Shown here: positions 47,887 to 56,974 of the stretch, piece by piece | Numbering within the stretch: the first letter of the stretch is position 1 | Layout of the letters: every line of letters begins with the position of its first letter | Assembly: GCF_902499135.1 (NCBI RefSeq) | Contig: NZ_CABVPR010000013.1 | Span: 36,974-100,973 of the forward strand | Origin: Burkholderia dolosa | GTDB taxonomy: Bacteria > Pseudomonadota > Gammaproteobacteria > Burkholderiales > Burkholderiaceae | DNA: 64,000 nt | Direction of reading: 5' to 3' | Translations under genes and position numbers: made by a program | Notes under the pieces: generated by a model | What the model was told of the DNA's origin: nothing | What the model saw: only the letters and a program-made list of their open reading frames with translations | Database searches by the model: none

Positions 47887-48960
47887 TCAGCCAAGCCAGC
47901 GCTCCACGGCCCACGTGATCGCATAACCGCCGGCGATCAGCCACACGTACAGGATCAGGCCGGTCGTCAGCGCGCGGGGGCCGGCCTCGCGAATCTGCGA
48001 CACGCGCGTCTCGATGCCGAGCGCGGTCATCGCCATCGTCAGCGCGAAGGTATCGAGCGCGTTCAGCGTGTGCGTGACGTTGCCGGGCAGCACGTTCAGC
48101 GAATTGACGATCACGAAGCCGAGAAAACCGAGTGCGAACCACGGGACCGCGACCTTGTGCGCGTGGTGTGCGCCGCCGGCCGCCGCGTGCGCCGAGCGCG
48201 CGGACCGGGCGAGCCACCAGCCGAGCACGAGCAGCACCGGCACGAGCAGCATCACGCGCGTCATCTTGACGATCGTCGCGACGTGCACGACTTCCGGGCT
48301 GATGTCGCTTGCCGCGCCGACCACCTGCGCGACCTCGTGAATCGTGCCGCCGAAGAACAGGCCCAAGCCGGCCGGGTCGAGATTCAGCAGCCCGGCGTGA
48401 TACGCGAGCGGGTACAAGAACATCGACAGCGTGCCGAACAGCACGACGCTGCCCACCGCCATCGCACTCTGATGCGGCTTCGACTGCAGCGTCGACTCGA
48501 ACGCGAGCACGGCGGCCGCGCCGCAGATCGCGCTGCCCGCGGCGGTCAGCAGCGCCGCGTCGCGATCGAGCTTCATCAGCTTCATCCCGACCCAGGTGCC
48601 GATCGCGAGCGTACTCACCACGACGAGCACCGACACCGCGAGGCCCGGCAGCCCGACCTGCGCGATTTCCTGCAGGCTCACGCGCAGCCCGAAGAACGCG
48701 ACCGCGATGCGCAGCAACTTGCGCGCGGAGAAATTCACGCCGGCCGCCCAGCTCGCCGGCATCCCGTCGCGCAGCGCGTTGCCGTACAGCGCGCCCGCGA
48801 CGATGCCGACGATCAGCGGCGACAGACCGAGCCCGGCGATCGCCGGCAACTGCGACAGGCTCGTGACGGCGGCGGCGAACAATGCGACGAACAGCACGCC
48901 GTTCAACTGGCCGCGCATCGACGGCGCGGCGTGGGGCAGACGGGACGGAACAGTGGACAT
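47887..48960 (-). CDS. yeiH: YeiH family membrane protein (putative sulfate exporter)
   Basis: 357 residues from the ATG at 48960 (MSTVPSRLPHAAPSMRG). About ten hydrophobic segments; the family signature NFSARKLLRIAVAFFGLRVSLQEI and LTAAGSAICGAAAVLAFES matches YeiH/UPF0324. It is annotated as a sulfate exporter by family, without firm proof of substrate. The frame is open as far as 50013, but that part crosses the divergent LysR gene. The LysR neighbour is the usual YeiE-type regulator of this gene. Confidence 0.9.
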   Translation of the reverse strand: MSTVPSRLPHAAPSMRGQLNGVLFVALFAAAVTSLSQLPAIAGLGLSPLIVGIVAGALYGNALRDGMPASWAAGVNFSARKLLRIAVAFFGLRVSLQEIAQVGLPGLAVSVLVVVSTLAIGTWVGMKLMKLDRDAALLTAAGSAICGAAAVLAFESTLQSKPHQSAMAVGSVVLFGTLSMFLYPLAYHAGLLNLDPAGLGLFFGGTIHEVAQVVGAASDISPEVVHVATIVKMTRVMLLVPVLLVLGWWLARSARSAHAAAGGAHHAHKVAVPWFALGFLGFVIVNSLNVLPGNVTHTLNALDTFALTMAMTALGIETRVSQIREAGPRALTTGLILYVWLIAGGYAITWAVERWLG

Positions 48961-49008
48961 GGGGCACCGTGACGAAACGTGTTGCGATGCCGTAATCCTA
49001 GTTTCGTT

Positions 49009-49018
49009 ATATCGATAT
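49009..49018. promoter_or_regulatory. ATATCGATAT palindrome in the yeiH-LysR promoter region
   Basis: Ten-base palindrome in the A/T-rich 105-base gap between the divergent yeiH and LysR genes. It could be a half-recognition element for the regulator, but is too short to be conclusive. Confidence 0.35.
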
Positions 49019-49065
49019 GAAAAATTGTGATTTGTGACATAAACTATCCGGGAATCCGATAATTC

Positions 49066-49965
49066 ATGCCCATGACCCCGGAACAACTGATAACTTTTGC
49101 GGCCGTCGCCGAGCACCTGAACATCAGCCGCGCCGCCGTCGCGCTGCATCTGTCGCAGCCGGCCGTGTCCGGACAGCTGCGGCTGCTGCAGGACGAATTC
49201 GGCGAGCCGCTGTATCAGCGCGACGGGCGCGGGATCCGCCTCACGCCCGTCGGCGAGCAGCTCGCCCAATACGCGAACGCGCAGCGCGACACGTTCGCGC
49301 AGGCGCGCGCGTTTCGCGACGCGGTGCGCGGCCTCGAGGCCGGCACGCTGCGGATCGGCGCGAGCACGACGCCGGCGAGCTATCTGCTGCCGTACCTGAT
49401 CGCGGCGTTCCAGCCGCGCGCGCCGCGCGTGGCGATCCAGACGATGAGCGGCAACACGTCGGACGTGGTCGCCGCGCTGCCGTCGCTCGACATCGCGATG
49501 ATCGAAGGGCCGCCCGGCGACGCGCTGCCGCCCGGTACCGCCGTGCATGCATGGCACGAGGACGAGATCGTCGCGATCGTGCCGACCGGGCACCCGCTCG
49601 GCGCGGCCGAATACGCATCCGGCGTCACGCTCGACGCGCTGGCCGCGCATCCGCTCGTGCTGCGCGAGGCCGGCTCGGCCGTACGGCAGCTCGTCGAGCG
49701 CGCATTCGCGCACGGCGGCGCGCCGATGCGCGTCGCGTTCGAGATCGCCGGCGTCGAGGCGGTGAAGGAGGCCGTGCGCGCCGGGATGGGCGTCGGTTTC
49801 GTATCGGCGATGTCGCTGCGTCACGACGATGCGGCGCTCGTGCCGCGCTCGCTCGCGCCGGTGCCGCTCACGCGTCATTTCTCGATCCTCGTGCCGCACG
49901 GCGCCGCGCCGTCGCGCGTCGCCGCGCAGTTTCTCGAACTGAGCCTCGCGCAGCACGCCGGCTGA
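49066..49965 (+). CDS. LysR-family regulator (YeiE-like)
   Basis: 299 residues. The HTH is at about residues 3-62 (TPEQLITFAAVAEHLNISRAAVALHLSQPAVSGQLRLLQDEFG), followed by the periplasmic-binding-like effector domain. It lies divergent from yeiH, the arrangement found in enterobacteria for yeiE/yeiH, so it most likely controls that gene. Start could also be the ATG at 49072, which removes two residues. Effector unknown. Confidence 0.9.
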   Translation: MPMTPEQLITFAAVAEHLNISRAAVALHLSQPAVSGQLRLLQDEFGEPLYQRDGRGIRLTPVGEQLAQYANAQRDTFAQARAFRDAVRGLEAGTLRIGASTTPASYLLPYLIAAFQPRAPRVAIQTMSGNTSDVVAALPSLDIAMIEGPPGDALPPGTAVHAWHEDEIVAIVPTGHPLGAAEYASGVTLDALAAHPLVLREAGSAVRQLVERAFAHGGAPMRVAFEIAGVEAVKEAVRAGMGVGFVSAMSLRHDDAALVPRSLAPVPLTRHFSILVPHGAAPSRVAAQFLELSLAQHAG

Positions 49966-50088
49966 GCAGGCGACGCCGGCGGGAACGCGCGATGCGCGCC
50001 GTGCGGCGCGCATTCGCTGCTCGTTCGGGCCTAGGGATTTCCTCTATGGCATCGTCGGGAAGCGAAGCGCACCATCCGTCTCAAGCAA

Positions 50089-50104
50089 ATGGAACCGGTT
50101 CCAT
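50089..50104. promoter_or_regulatory. PtxS-type operator ahead of kguE
   Basis: ATGGAACCGGTTCCAT, a perfect 16-base palindrome with the CpG centre typical of LacI-family operators. Pseudomonas PtxS binds the closely similar TGAAACCGGTTTCA. It ends 20 bases before the kguE ATG, a good position for repression. Confidence 0.8.
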
Positions 50105-50123
50105 ATCGTTGATAAAGGGCAAA

Positions 50124-50888
50124 ATGGCAGACATCGTGATCGTGGCAAGCGCATTCGGGATCGACCGCGTGCGCCAGGAGGGCCACAGCGCATTCGTCGC
50201 GACCGCGGCGGCGGCCGGCGCGGCCGGCTTCGAGGTGCGGCGCGAACTGTTCGCGTCGGACGACGACGCGTCGCCCGGCGCACTGACCGCACTCGGCGCG
50301 CTGCTGACCGGACACGGGCTGTGGTCGGTCTATTCGACGCCGGCGACGCTGTACACGGACACCGGCGCGCTGGACGCCGACGCGTTGCGTGCCGCGCTCG
50401 CCGAAGCCGATGCGCTCGGCGCGCGCTTCGTGAAATTCCAGCTCGGCGGTTTTTCCGGCGACGCGCACATTGCCGACATCGTTGCGCTGTCGCGCGATGC
50501 GCGAGCCCGCGTGGTGGTCGAAAACGGTCAGCTGCCGGTCGGCGGCGCGCTCGCGCAGTTCCGCGGGCTGTTCGACGCGCTGGCCGCATCGGACACGCCC
50601 GACGCGTTCGGGATGACGTTCGACATCGGCAACTGGCAGTGGCCGGGCGAAGCGCCGCTCGACTGCGCACGCGTGCTGGCGCCGCACGTCGAATACATTC
50701 ATTGCAAGGCCGTCGAAGGCGACGGCGCGCGCCGCTTCGCGGCGGCGCCCAGGCCGGACGACGCGCACGTGAGCGCCGTGCTCGCTGCGCTGCCGCCGGA
50801 CGTGCCGCGCGGAATCGAATTTCCGTTCGACGTGGCCGATCTCGCGGGCGACGCGTGCCGGCGCGTCGCGTGGCTCGCGGCCGCATGA
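50124..50888 (+). CDS. kguE: 2-ketogluconate operon sugar isomerase/epimerase-like protein KguE
   Basis: 254 residues from the ATG at 50124, with AAAGGGC upstream; an earlier ATG at 50046 would put the operator inside the gene. AP-endonuclease-2/xylose-isomerase-like TIM barrel: FGMTFDIGNWQWPGE and HVEYIHCKAVEGDG carry the metal-site acids and His. In Pseudomonas it is the first gene of kguEKTD; its exact reaction is not settled. It is followed 37 bases later by kguK. Confidence 0.86.
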   Translation: MADIVIVASAFGIDRVRQEGHSAFVATAAAAGAAGFEVRRELFASDDDASPGALTALGALLTGHGLWSVYSTPATLYTDTGALDADALRAALAEADALGARFVKFQLGGFSGDAHIADIVALSRDARARVVVENGQLPVGGALAQFRGLFDALAASDTPDAFGMTFDIGNWQWPGEAPLDCARVLAPHVEYIHCKAVEGDGARRFAAAPRPDDAHVSAVLAALPPDVPRGIEFPFDVADLAGDACRRVAWLAAA

Positions 50889-50925
50889 CGGCGCGCACGG
50901 CAGCAGGATCAGAAGGAGTTCATCG

Positions 50926-51918
50926 ATGAAAGCAGCACTGGATGTCGTGACCTACGGCGAGGCGATGGCGATGTTCGTCGCGGCCGAACCCGGCGCGCTC
51001 GCGCACGCGACGCAATTCACGAAGCGGATCGCGGGCGCGGACCTGAACGTCGCGATCGGCCTGTCGCGGCTCGGGTTCCGCGTCGGCTGGATGAGCCGCG
51101 TCGGCAACGATTCGTTCGGCCGCTACGTGCTCGACACGCTCGCGCGCGAGGGGATCGACGCATCGTGCGTGAGCGTCGACCCGCGCTACCCGACCGGCTT
51201 CCAGCTGAAGTCGCGCAACGACGACGGCAGCGATCCGACCGTCGAATACTTCCGCAAGGGCTCCGCCGCGAGCCACCTGTCGCGCGACGACTACGTGGCC
51301 GACTACGTGCTCGGCGCGCGCCATCTGCATCTGACCGGCGTCGCGCCGGCGATTTCGGCGACGTCGTGCGAACTCGCGTTCCATCTCGCGCGCGAGATGC
51401 GCGCGGCGGGCAAGACGATTTCGTTCGACCCGAACCTGCGCCCGACGCTGTGGCCGTCGGCCGATGCGATGGCGAACACGCTGAACGCACTCGCGGCGCT
51501 CGCCGACTGGGTGCTGCCGGGGCTCGCCGAAGGGCGGCAACTGACCGGCCGCGACACGCCGGCCGACATTGCGCGCTTCTATCTCGAGCAGGGCGCACGC
51601 GGCGTCGTGATCAAGCTCGGCGCCGAAGGCGCGTACTACCGGACCGCCGACGGCCGCGAAGGCACGGTGGCCGGCGAGCGCGTCGCGAACGTGGTCGACA
51701 CCGTCGGCGCCGGCGACGGCTTCGCGGTCGGCGTCGTCAGCGCGCTGCTCGAAGGCAAGCCGGTCGAGCACGCGGTCGCGCGCGGCAACCGGATCGGCGC
51801 GCTCGCGATCCAGGTGATCGGCGACTCGGAAGGGCTGCCGACGCGCGCGGCGCTCGACCGGCTCGAGACTGTCGGCAATCGTGCCGATTGCGTCGAGGAA
51901 ACCGTCACCGCGCAATGA
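50926..51918 (+). CDS. kguK: 2-ketogluconate kinase KguK (PfkB family)
   Basis: 330 residues with AAGGAG upstream of the ATG. Phosphorylates 2-ketogluconate to 2-keto-6-phosphogluconate in the cytoplasm (assignment from operon position and family). Motifs: VTYGEAMAMFVA at the N-terminus, AGADLNVAIGLSRLG, and the C-terminal DTVGAGDGFAVGVVSALL with the catalytic Asp. The wider family includes 2-keto-3-deoxygluconate kinases, so the alternative is KDG kinase; the neighbouring kguT, kguD and ptxS favour the 2-ketogluconate role. Confidence 0.86.
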   Translation: MKAALDVVTYGEAMAMFVAAEPGALAHATQFTKRIAGADLNVAIGLSRLGFRVGWMSRVGNDSFGRYVLDTLAREGIDASCVSVDPRYPTGFQLKSRNDDGSDPTVEYFRKGSAASHLSRDDYVADYVLGARHLHLTGVAPAISATSCELAFHLAREMRAAGKTISFDPNLRPTLWPSADAMANTLNALAALADWVLPGLAEGRQLTGRDTPADIARFYLEQGARGVVIKLGAEGAYYRTADGREGTVAGERVANVVDTVGAGDGFAVGVVSALLEGKPVEHAVARGNRIGALAIQVIGDSEGLPTRAALDRLETVGNRADCVEETVTAQ

Positions 51919-52079
51919 GATGCCGGACACGGCACAATGCGCGGACCCATGTCGTGCGCGATGCACGACGTTGTACCGACCGGGACCGGCGCCGACGCGC
52001 CGGTGCCCGTCGATTCCCCGAAGGACGGGACCGGAGCGCGCGAACGCGCGACCGCCGGTCGACACAAGGAGACATTGTG

Positions 52080-53360
52080 ATGGCAGCCAATCTCGCAATC
52101 CGACGCTGGTGGACGATCATGCCGATCGTCTTCATCACGTACAGCCTTGCCTATCTCGACCGCGCGAACTACGGGTTCGCGGCGGCGGCGGGCATCAACC
52201 AGGATCTCGGCATCAGCAAAGGGCTGTCGTCGCTGATCGGTGCGCTGTTCTTTCTCGGCTACTTCTTCTTCCAGATTCCGGGCGCGATCTACGCGGAGCG
52301 CCGCAGCGTGAAGAAGCTCGTGTTCGTCAGCCTCGTGCTGTGGGGCGCGTGCGCGGCGCTGACCGGCGTCGTCAGCAACATTCCGTCGCTGATGGCGATC
52401 CGCTTCGTGCTCGGCGTCGTCGAGGCGGCGGTGATGCCGGCGATGCTGATCTACATCAGCAACTGGTTCACGAAGAGCGAGCGGTCGCGCGCGAACACGT
52501 TCCTGATTCTCGGCAACCCCGTGACCGTGCTGTGGATGTCGGTCGTGTCCGGCTATCTCGTGCACGAGTTCGGCTGGCGCCACATGTTCATCGCGGAAGG
52601 CGTGCCGGCGATCCTGTGGGCCGTATGCTGGTGGTTCCTGGTGCAGGACAAGCCGGCCGACTCGCCGTGGCTGACCGCGCAGGAAAAACGCGACCTCGAC
52701 ACCGTGCTCGCGGCCGAGCAGGCGGCGATCAAGCCGGTGCGCAACTACGGCGAGGCGTTCCGCTCGCCGGCGGTGATCAAGCTGTGCGCGCAGTATTTCT
52801 GCTGGAGCATCGGCGTGTACGGCTTCGTGCTGTGGCTGCCGTCGATCGTGAAGAACGGCTCCGAGCTCGGGATGGTCGCGACCGGCTGGCTGTCCGCGCT
52901 GCCGTATCTCGCGGCGACGATCGCGATGCTCGTCGCGTCGTGGGCGTCCGACAAGGCCGGCTCGCGCCGCGGCTTCGTGTGGCCGTTCCTGCTGGTCGGC
53001 GCGGCCGCGTTCGCGGCATCGTATGCGCTCGGTTCGTCGCATTTCTGGATCTCGTACACGCTGCTCGTGATCGCGGGCGCCGCGATGTATGCGCCTTACG
53101 GCCCGTTCTTCGCGATCGTGCCGGAACTGCTGCCGAAGAACGTCGCGGGCGGCGCGATGGCGCTGATCAACAGCATGGGCGCGCTCGGCTCGTTCGTCGG
53201 CTCGTATTTCGTCGGCTATCTGAACGGCGCGACCGGCTCGCCGCTCGCGTCGTACGCGTTCATGAGCGCGGCGCTGGTCGCCGCCGTGATCCTCACGCTG
53301 TCCGTCAAACCCCAGGCGCGCGAAGCGCATCCGCTGTCCGCGCCGCTGCAAGGAAAATGA
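52080..53360 (+). CDS. kguT: MFS transporter for 2-ketogluconate, KguT
   Basis: 426 residues from the ATG at 52080; AAGGAGA at 52066-52072 is seven bases upstream (a GTG at 52077 would have poor spacing). Major facilitator of the anion:cation symporter family with 12 expected helices. Typical motifs: [12 protein letters not shown] in TM1, the loop motif [10 protein letters not shown], and [15 protein letters not shown]. It imports 2-ketogluconate across the inner membrane. Gap to kguK 161 bases, to kguD four bases. Confidence 0.9.
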   Translation: MAANLAIRRWWTIMPIVFITYSLAYLDRANYGFAAAAGINQDLGISKGLSSLIGALFFLGYFFFQIPGAIYAERRSVKKLVFVSLVLWGACAALTGVVSNIPSLMAIRFVLGVVEAAVMPAMLIYISNWFTKSERSRANTFLILGNPVTVLWMSVVSGYLVHEFGWRHMFIAEGVPAILWAVCWWFLVQDKPADSPWLTAQEKRDLDTVLAAEQAAIKPVRNYGEAFRSPAVIKLCAQYFCWSIGVYGFVLWLPSIVKNGSELGMVATGWLSALPYLAATIAMLVASWASDKAGSRRGFVWPFLLVGAAAFAASYALGSSHFWISYTLLVIAGAAMYAPYGPFFAIVPELLPKNVAGGAMALINSMGALGSFVGSYFVGYLNGATGSPLASYAFMSAALVAAVILTLSVKPQAREAHPLSAPLQGK

Positions 53361-53364
53361 AACG

Positions 53365-54330
53365 ATGAAGCCTCGTATCGTCGCGTACAAGCCGCTGCCC
53401 GATGACGTGCTCGCGTACCTGCGCGAGCACGCGGAAGTCGTGCAGGCCGACGGCGCCGATGCGCTCGTCGCGGCGCTCGGCGACGCCGACGGCGCGATCG
53501 GCGCGAGCCTGAAGGTGACCGCGCAGATGCTCGACTGCGCGCCGCGGCTGAAGGCGTGGTCGACCATCTCGGTCGGCTACGACAATTTCGACGTCGCCGA
53601 TCTGACGCGCCGCGGCATCGTGCTCGCGCATACGCCGGACGTGCTGACCGAGTCGACCGCCGATACGGTGTTCTCGCTGATCCTCGCGTCCGCGCGGCGC
53701 GTGGTCGAACTGGCCGAATGGGTGAAGGCCGGCCGCTGGCATCGCAGCATCGGCCCCGAGCTGTACGGCACCGACGTGCAGGGCAAGACGCTCGGCATCG
53801 TCGGGCTCGGGCGGATCGGCGGCGCGGTGGCGCGCCGCGCGGCGCTCGGCTTCCGGATGCAGGTGCTGTACGCGAACCGCTCCGCGCATCCGGAGGCCGA
53901 GACGCTGTACGGCGCACGGCGCGTGACGCTCGACGAACTGCTCGCGCAATCCGATTTCGTGTGCCTGCAGGTGCCGCTGTCGCCTCAGACGCGCCATCTG
54001 GTCGGCGCAGCCGAATTCGCGAAGATGAAGCGCGGCGCGATCCTGATCAACGCGTCGCGCGGGCCCGTCGTCGACGAAGCCGCGCTGATCGACGCACTGC
54101 GCGCGGGCACGATCCGCGGCGCCGGGCTCGACGTGTTCGAGCACGAGCCGTTGTCGGCGGATTCGCCGCTGCTGCAGATGAGCAACGTCGTCGCGTTGCC
54201 GCATATCGGCTCGGCGACGCACGAAACGCGGCACGCGATGGCGCGCTGCGCGGCGGAAAACCTGGTCGGCGCGCTGGCCGGCACGCTGCGCACGAACGTC
54301 GTCAATCCCGACGCGCTCGCGCGCGGGTGA
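53365..54330 (+). CDS. kguD: 2-ketogluconate 6-phosphate reductase KguD (D-2-hydroxyacid dehydrogenase)
   Basis: 321 residues. Reduces 2-keto-6-phosphogluconate to 6-phosphogluconate with NAD(P)H, feeding the Entner-Doudoroff and pentose phosphate pathways. D-2-hydroxyacid dehydrogenase fold: [16 protein letters not shown] binds the nucleotide, [13 protein letters not shown] holds the substrate Arg, DVFEHEPL the Glu, and [12 protein letters not shown] the catalytic His. Starts four bases after kguT. A GhrB-type glyoxylate/hydroxypyruvate reductase is the main alternative by sequence. Confidence 0.88.
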   Translation: MKPRIVAYKPLPDDVLAYLREHAEVVQADGADALVAALGDADGAIGASLKVTAQMLDCAPRLKAWSTISVGYDNFDVADLTRRGIVLAHTPDVLTESTADTVFSLILASARRVVELAEWVKAGRWHRSIGPELYGTDVQGKTLGIVGLGRIGGAVARRAALGFRMQVLYANRSAHPEAETLYGARRVTLDELLAQSDFVCLQVPLSPQTRHLVGAAEFAKMKRGAILINASRGPVVDEAALIDALRAGTIRGAGLDVFEHEPLSADSPLLQMSNVVALPHIGSATHETRHAMARCAAENLVGALAGTLRTNVVNPDALARG

Positions 54331-54671
54331 CGCGCGCGGCCGAGGTGGCACAGGGCGGCGCAGCGCGGCGCGCGCTCGGAGCGGCGGTCGGCCGTCGCCG
54401 TTAGAGTCGGCGGTCTTGGTACCGGACCGCAGGCTGCGTTATGATCGCCGGCTCGTCGCATCGGCGATTCGGCAACGTTGCCGGCGGCGTCCGACGGCGC
54501 GCATCCTCCGGGCCGGGTCCGGCGCGGCCGACTGCCGCTGCAGATAACCGGGGCGGGCGCCGACGCGCCAGCGCCGACCGAAAGGGGAGTCCGCCGGATG
54601 GCTTTCGTATCCAACAACAAAGATCCGTCCGCTGCGGATGCGGCGCGGATCGTACGTCGCGAGGCACGACA
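54331..54671. other. Gap between kguD and ptxS
   Basis: 341 bases. The first part is GC-rich without a clear terminator. The second part contains a possible 25-codon leader (54598-54675) that overlaps the ptxS start. I do not see a second copy of the AACCGGTT operator here. Confidence 0.5.
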
Positions 54672-54675
54672 GTGA
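54598..54675 (+). CDS. Candidate 25-residue leader peptide overlapping the ptxS start
   Basis: ATG at 54598 preceded by AAAGGGGAG (54581-54589) eight bases upstream; the frame reads MAFVSNNKDPSAADAARIVR and five more residues. Its TGA at 54673-54675 overlaps the GTG of ptxS (GTGA), the usual geometry for translational coupling. Composition (Asn, Lys, Ser) differs from the non-coding frames around it. It may instead be a longer non-functional frame. Evidence is limited to the ribosome site and the overlap. Confidence 0.4.
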   Translation: MAFVSNNKDPSAADAARIVRREARQ

Positions 54676-55715
54676 CCGATTCGCAACCTTCCACGCCGCG
54701 TCCGGCGACGATCAGCGACGTCGCGCGCGAGGCCGGCACCGGCAAGACCAGCGTGTCGCGCTATCTGAACGGCGAGACGCACGTGCTGTCCGCCGATCTG
54801 CGTCAGCGGATCGAGGCCGCGATCGCGCGGCTCAACTATCGGCCGAACCAGATGGCGCGCGGGCTCAAGCGCGGCCGCAACCGGCTGCTCGGGATGCTGG
54901 CGGCCGACCTCACCAATCCGTATACCGTCGAAGTGCTGCAGGGCGTCGAGGCTGCGTGCCACGCGCTCGGCTACATGCCGCTGATCTGCCACGCCGCGAA
55001 CGAAGTCGAGATGGAGCGCCGCTTCCTGCAGCTGCTCACGACCTATCGCGTCGAAGGGCTGATCGTCAACGCGCTCGGCGCCGAAGAGGACGTGCTGCGC
55101 CCGCTGCGCGGCGGCGGGATTCCGGCCGTGCTCGTCGACCGCACGGTCGAGGGCTTCGAAGCCGACCTGATCGGTCTCGACAACGCGGACGCGATCGAAA
55201 CGGCGCTCGCGCACCTGATCGAGCGCGGCTTCGATGCGATCCACTTCGTCGTGCAGCCGTTCGAGCACGTGAGCTCGCGGCGGCTGCGCGAAGCCGCGTT
55301 TCGCGCGGCGCTCGCCGCGCGCGGGCTGCCGGTGCCCGCGACGATCGTGCTCGACCTGAACGCGCCCGACGCGCTTGCGGCCGCGCTCGCCGACGTCGAC
55401 GCGCGTATCGACGACGCCGCGCGGCGCGGCGTACGCGCGGCGCTGTTCGCGGCGAACGCGCCGGTCGCGCTCGCGATCGCGCGCCATCTGCGCGCGCGTT
55501 TCGGCGCGCAATGGCAGGCGAAGGCCGCGCTGCTGTCGATCGACGATCCGGAGTGGGCCGAGCTGATCGGCATCACGACGATCCGCCAGCCGACCTACGA
55601 AATCGGCTACAAGGCCGTCGAGTTCGTGCACGAGCGGATCGACGGCGACGCCGGCGACGCGCGCGTCGCGATGCTGCCCGGCGAACTGATCGCGCGCGCG
55701 TCGACCGCAAGCTGA
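54672..55715 (+). CDS. ptxS: LacI-family repressor PtxS
   Basis: 347 residues from a GTG at 54672. The LacI HTH is at about residues 12-38 (TISDVAREAGTGKTSVSRYLNGE) with the hinge region after RPNQMARGLKRGRN, then a periplasmic-binding-like sugar domain. In Pseudomonas PtxS represses kguEKTD and is released by 2-ketogluconate; here it lies directly after the operon, and the palindrome before kguE fits. The frame opens upstream to 54441, but that region is not protein-like. Confidence 0.88.
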   Translation: MTDSQPSTPRPATISDVAREAGTGKTSVSRYLNGETHVLSADLRQRIEAAIARLNYRPNQMARGLKRGRNRLLGMLAADLTNPYTVEVLQGVEAACHALGYMPLICHAANEVEMERRFLQLLTTYRVEGLIVNALGAEEDVLRPLRGGGIPAVLVDRTVEGFEADLIGLDNADAIETALAHLIERGFDAIHFVVQPFEHVSSRRLREAAFRAALAARGLPVPATIVLDLNAPDALAAALADVDARIDDAARRGVRAALFAANAPVALAIARHLRARFGAQWQAKAALLSIDDPEWAELIGITTIRQPTYEIGYKAVEFVHERIDGDAGDARVAMLPGELIARASTAS

Positions 55716-55769
55716 GTATCATGCGGGGCACGCGGCGCGCCGGTGCGCCGCGGCCGAACAAGGAAATAC

Positions 55770-56558
55770 ATGATCGTCGCCCCCGTCACGCTGGCGGTAC
55801 TGATCGCCGCCACGCTGATCATCGCGCTGCTGCCGCTCGTTGTCTGCCGTTACCTGCGCAAGCCGCTTGTGCTCGACCGCCGCGACACGATCGTCGGCGT
55901 CGCCGTCTTCACGCTGTTCGCGATGATCGTCGAACGCGCATTCCACGGCCTCGTGCTGAGCCGCACGCCGGCCGGCGGCTGGCTCACGCAGCCGCTCGCG
56001 TTCGTCGCGTACAGCGCGCTCGCGACCGCCGTATTCGAGGAAGTCGGCCGCTATCTCGGGATGCGTTTTCTGAATCGCCGCTACGGCGCGTCGGCCGGCG
56101 ACGGCCGCGCGATCGGCTACGGGATCGGGCACGGCGGCGCCGAAGCGTGGTTCGTCGGCGTGCTCGTATGGGGCCAGTGGTCGTATCTCGCGTGGCTGTC
56201 GACCCGCGGCCAGCTCGAAGCGCAGCTCGCCGGCCTGCCCGGCGACACCGTCGTGCGGCTGCACGTGATGCTCGCGACGCTGTCGGTGCCGTCGATCGTG
56301 CTGCTGCTGATCGAACGCTGCGCGGCGTTCGCTGTGCAGCTCGCGTTGTCGGTACTGATGTGGCGCGGCGTACGCGCCGGGCGTGCGCGCGTGCTGCCGG
56401 TCGCGATCGTGCTGCATGCGCTGGCCGCGGTGCCAGCGTTGCTGTACCAGTTGCGTGTGCTGCCGGCCGGCGCGGTCGAGGCCGTGTACGTCGTGCTGGC
56501 CGCGGTCCTGGTCGCCGTGCTCGCGAAGACGTGCCGGCCGTCGCGCGCGGCGGCCTGA
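55770..56558 (+). CDS. YhfC-family membrane protein (putative intramembrane metalloprotease type)
   Basis: 262 residues from the ATG at 55770, preceded by AAGGAAAT. About seven to eight hydrophobic segments. The motif EEVGRYLGMRF near residue 90 and YGIGHGGAEAWFVG near residue 120 match the YhfC/PrsW-like group, whose Glu and His residues are suspected to form a membrane-embedded protease site. Substrate unknown. It follows ptxS by 54 bases on the same strand, so read-through is possible, but a link with sugar metabolism is not evident. The gene after it starts 13 bases later. Confidence 0.78.
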   Translation: MIVAPVTLAVLIAATLIIALLPLVVCRYLRKPLVLDRRDTIVGVAVFTLFAMIVERAFHGLVLSRTPAGGWLTQPLAFVAYSALATAVFEEVGRYLGMRFLNRRYGASAGDGRAIGYGIGHGGAEAWFVGVLVWGQWSYLAWLSTRGQLEAQLAGLPGDTVVRLHVMLATLSVPSIVLLLIERCAAFAVQLALSVLMWRGVRAGRARVLPVAIVLHALAAVPALLYQLRVLPAGAVEAVYVVLAAVLVAVLAKTCRPSRAAA

Positions 56559-56571
56559 CCGGAGGAGTGCG

Positions 56572-56934
56572 ATGGACGACTATCTGATCGAATGCCCGAG
56601 CGCCGAATTCGATGCGCTCGCCCGCGTGATCTGCGATCTCTTTCCGGAGCAGACGCGCTTCGTCGAACACAGCGATGCGCGCGGACGCTTCCTGTCGGTG
56701 CAGTGGCTCGCGATGCGTTTCGGTGCGACGCCGAAGCGGATGACGCTCGACGTGCGCATCGCGCCGGCCGCGCTCGCGCGTTATCTGGCGCTCAAGCCGA
56801 TGCAGCGCGCGCGCAGCCATGCGGTGCTGCATGCGTATACGGAGGCGATGCTCGGTTCGCTCGAAGAGCGGCACGCGGCCGGCGAGGCGATCGAGCGCGA
56901 AGCGGAACTCGAGCTCGACGACGACTTCGCGTGA
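56572..56934 (+). CDS. Short conserved protein of unknown function (perhaps DUF3022)
   Basis: 120 residues from the ATG at 56572, with GGAGGAG directly upstream. Soluble, acidic C-terminus (ELELDDDFA), a central RFLSVQWLAMRFGATPKRMTLDVRI strand-helix pattern. It resembles short uncharacterised Burkholderiales proteins; I cannot name its function. It forms an operon with the membrane protein upstream (13-base gap). It converges with the PGDYG gene. Confidence 0.72.
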   Translation: MDDYLIECPSAEFDALARVICDLFPEQTRFVEHSDARGRFLSVQWLAMRFGATPKRMTLDVRIAPAALARYLALKPMQRARSHAVLHAYTEAMLGSLEERHAAGEAIEREAELELDDDFA

Positions 56935-56974
56935 CCGCGAGCGGCTACGCCGGCGTCATGCCGGCGCGCGCGTT

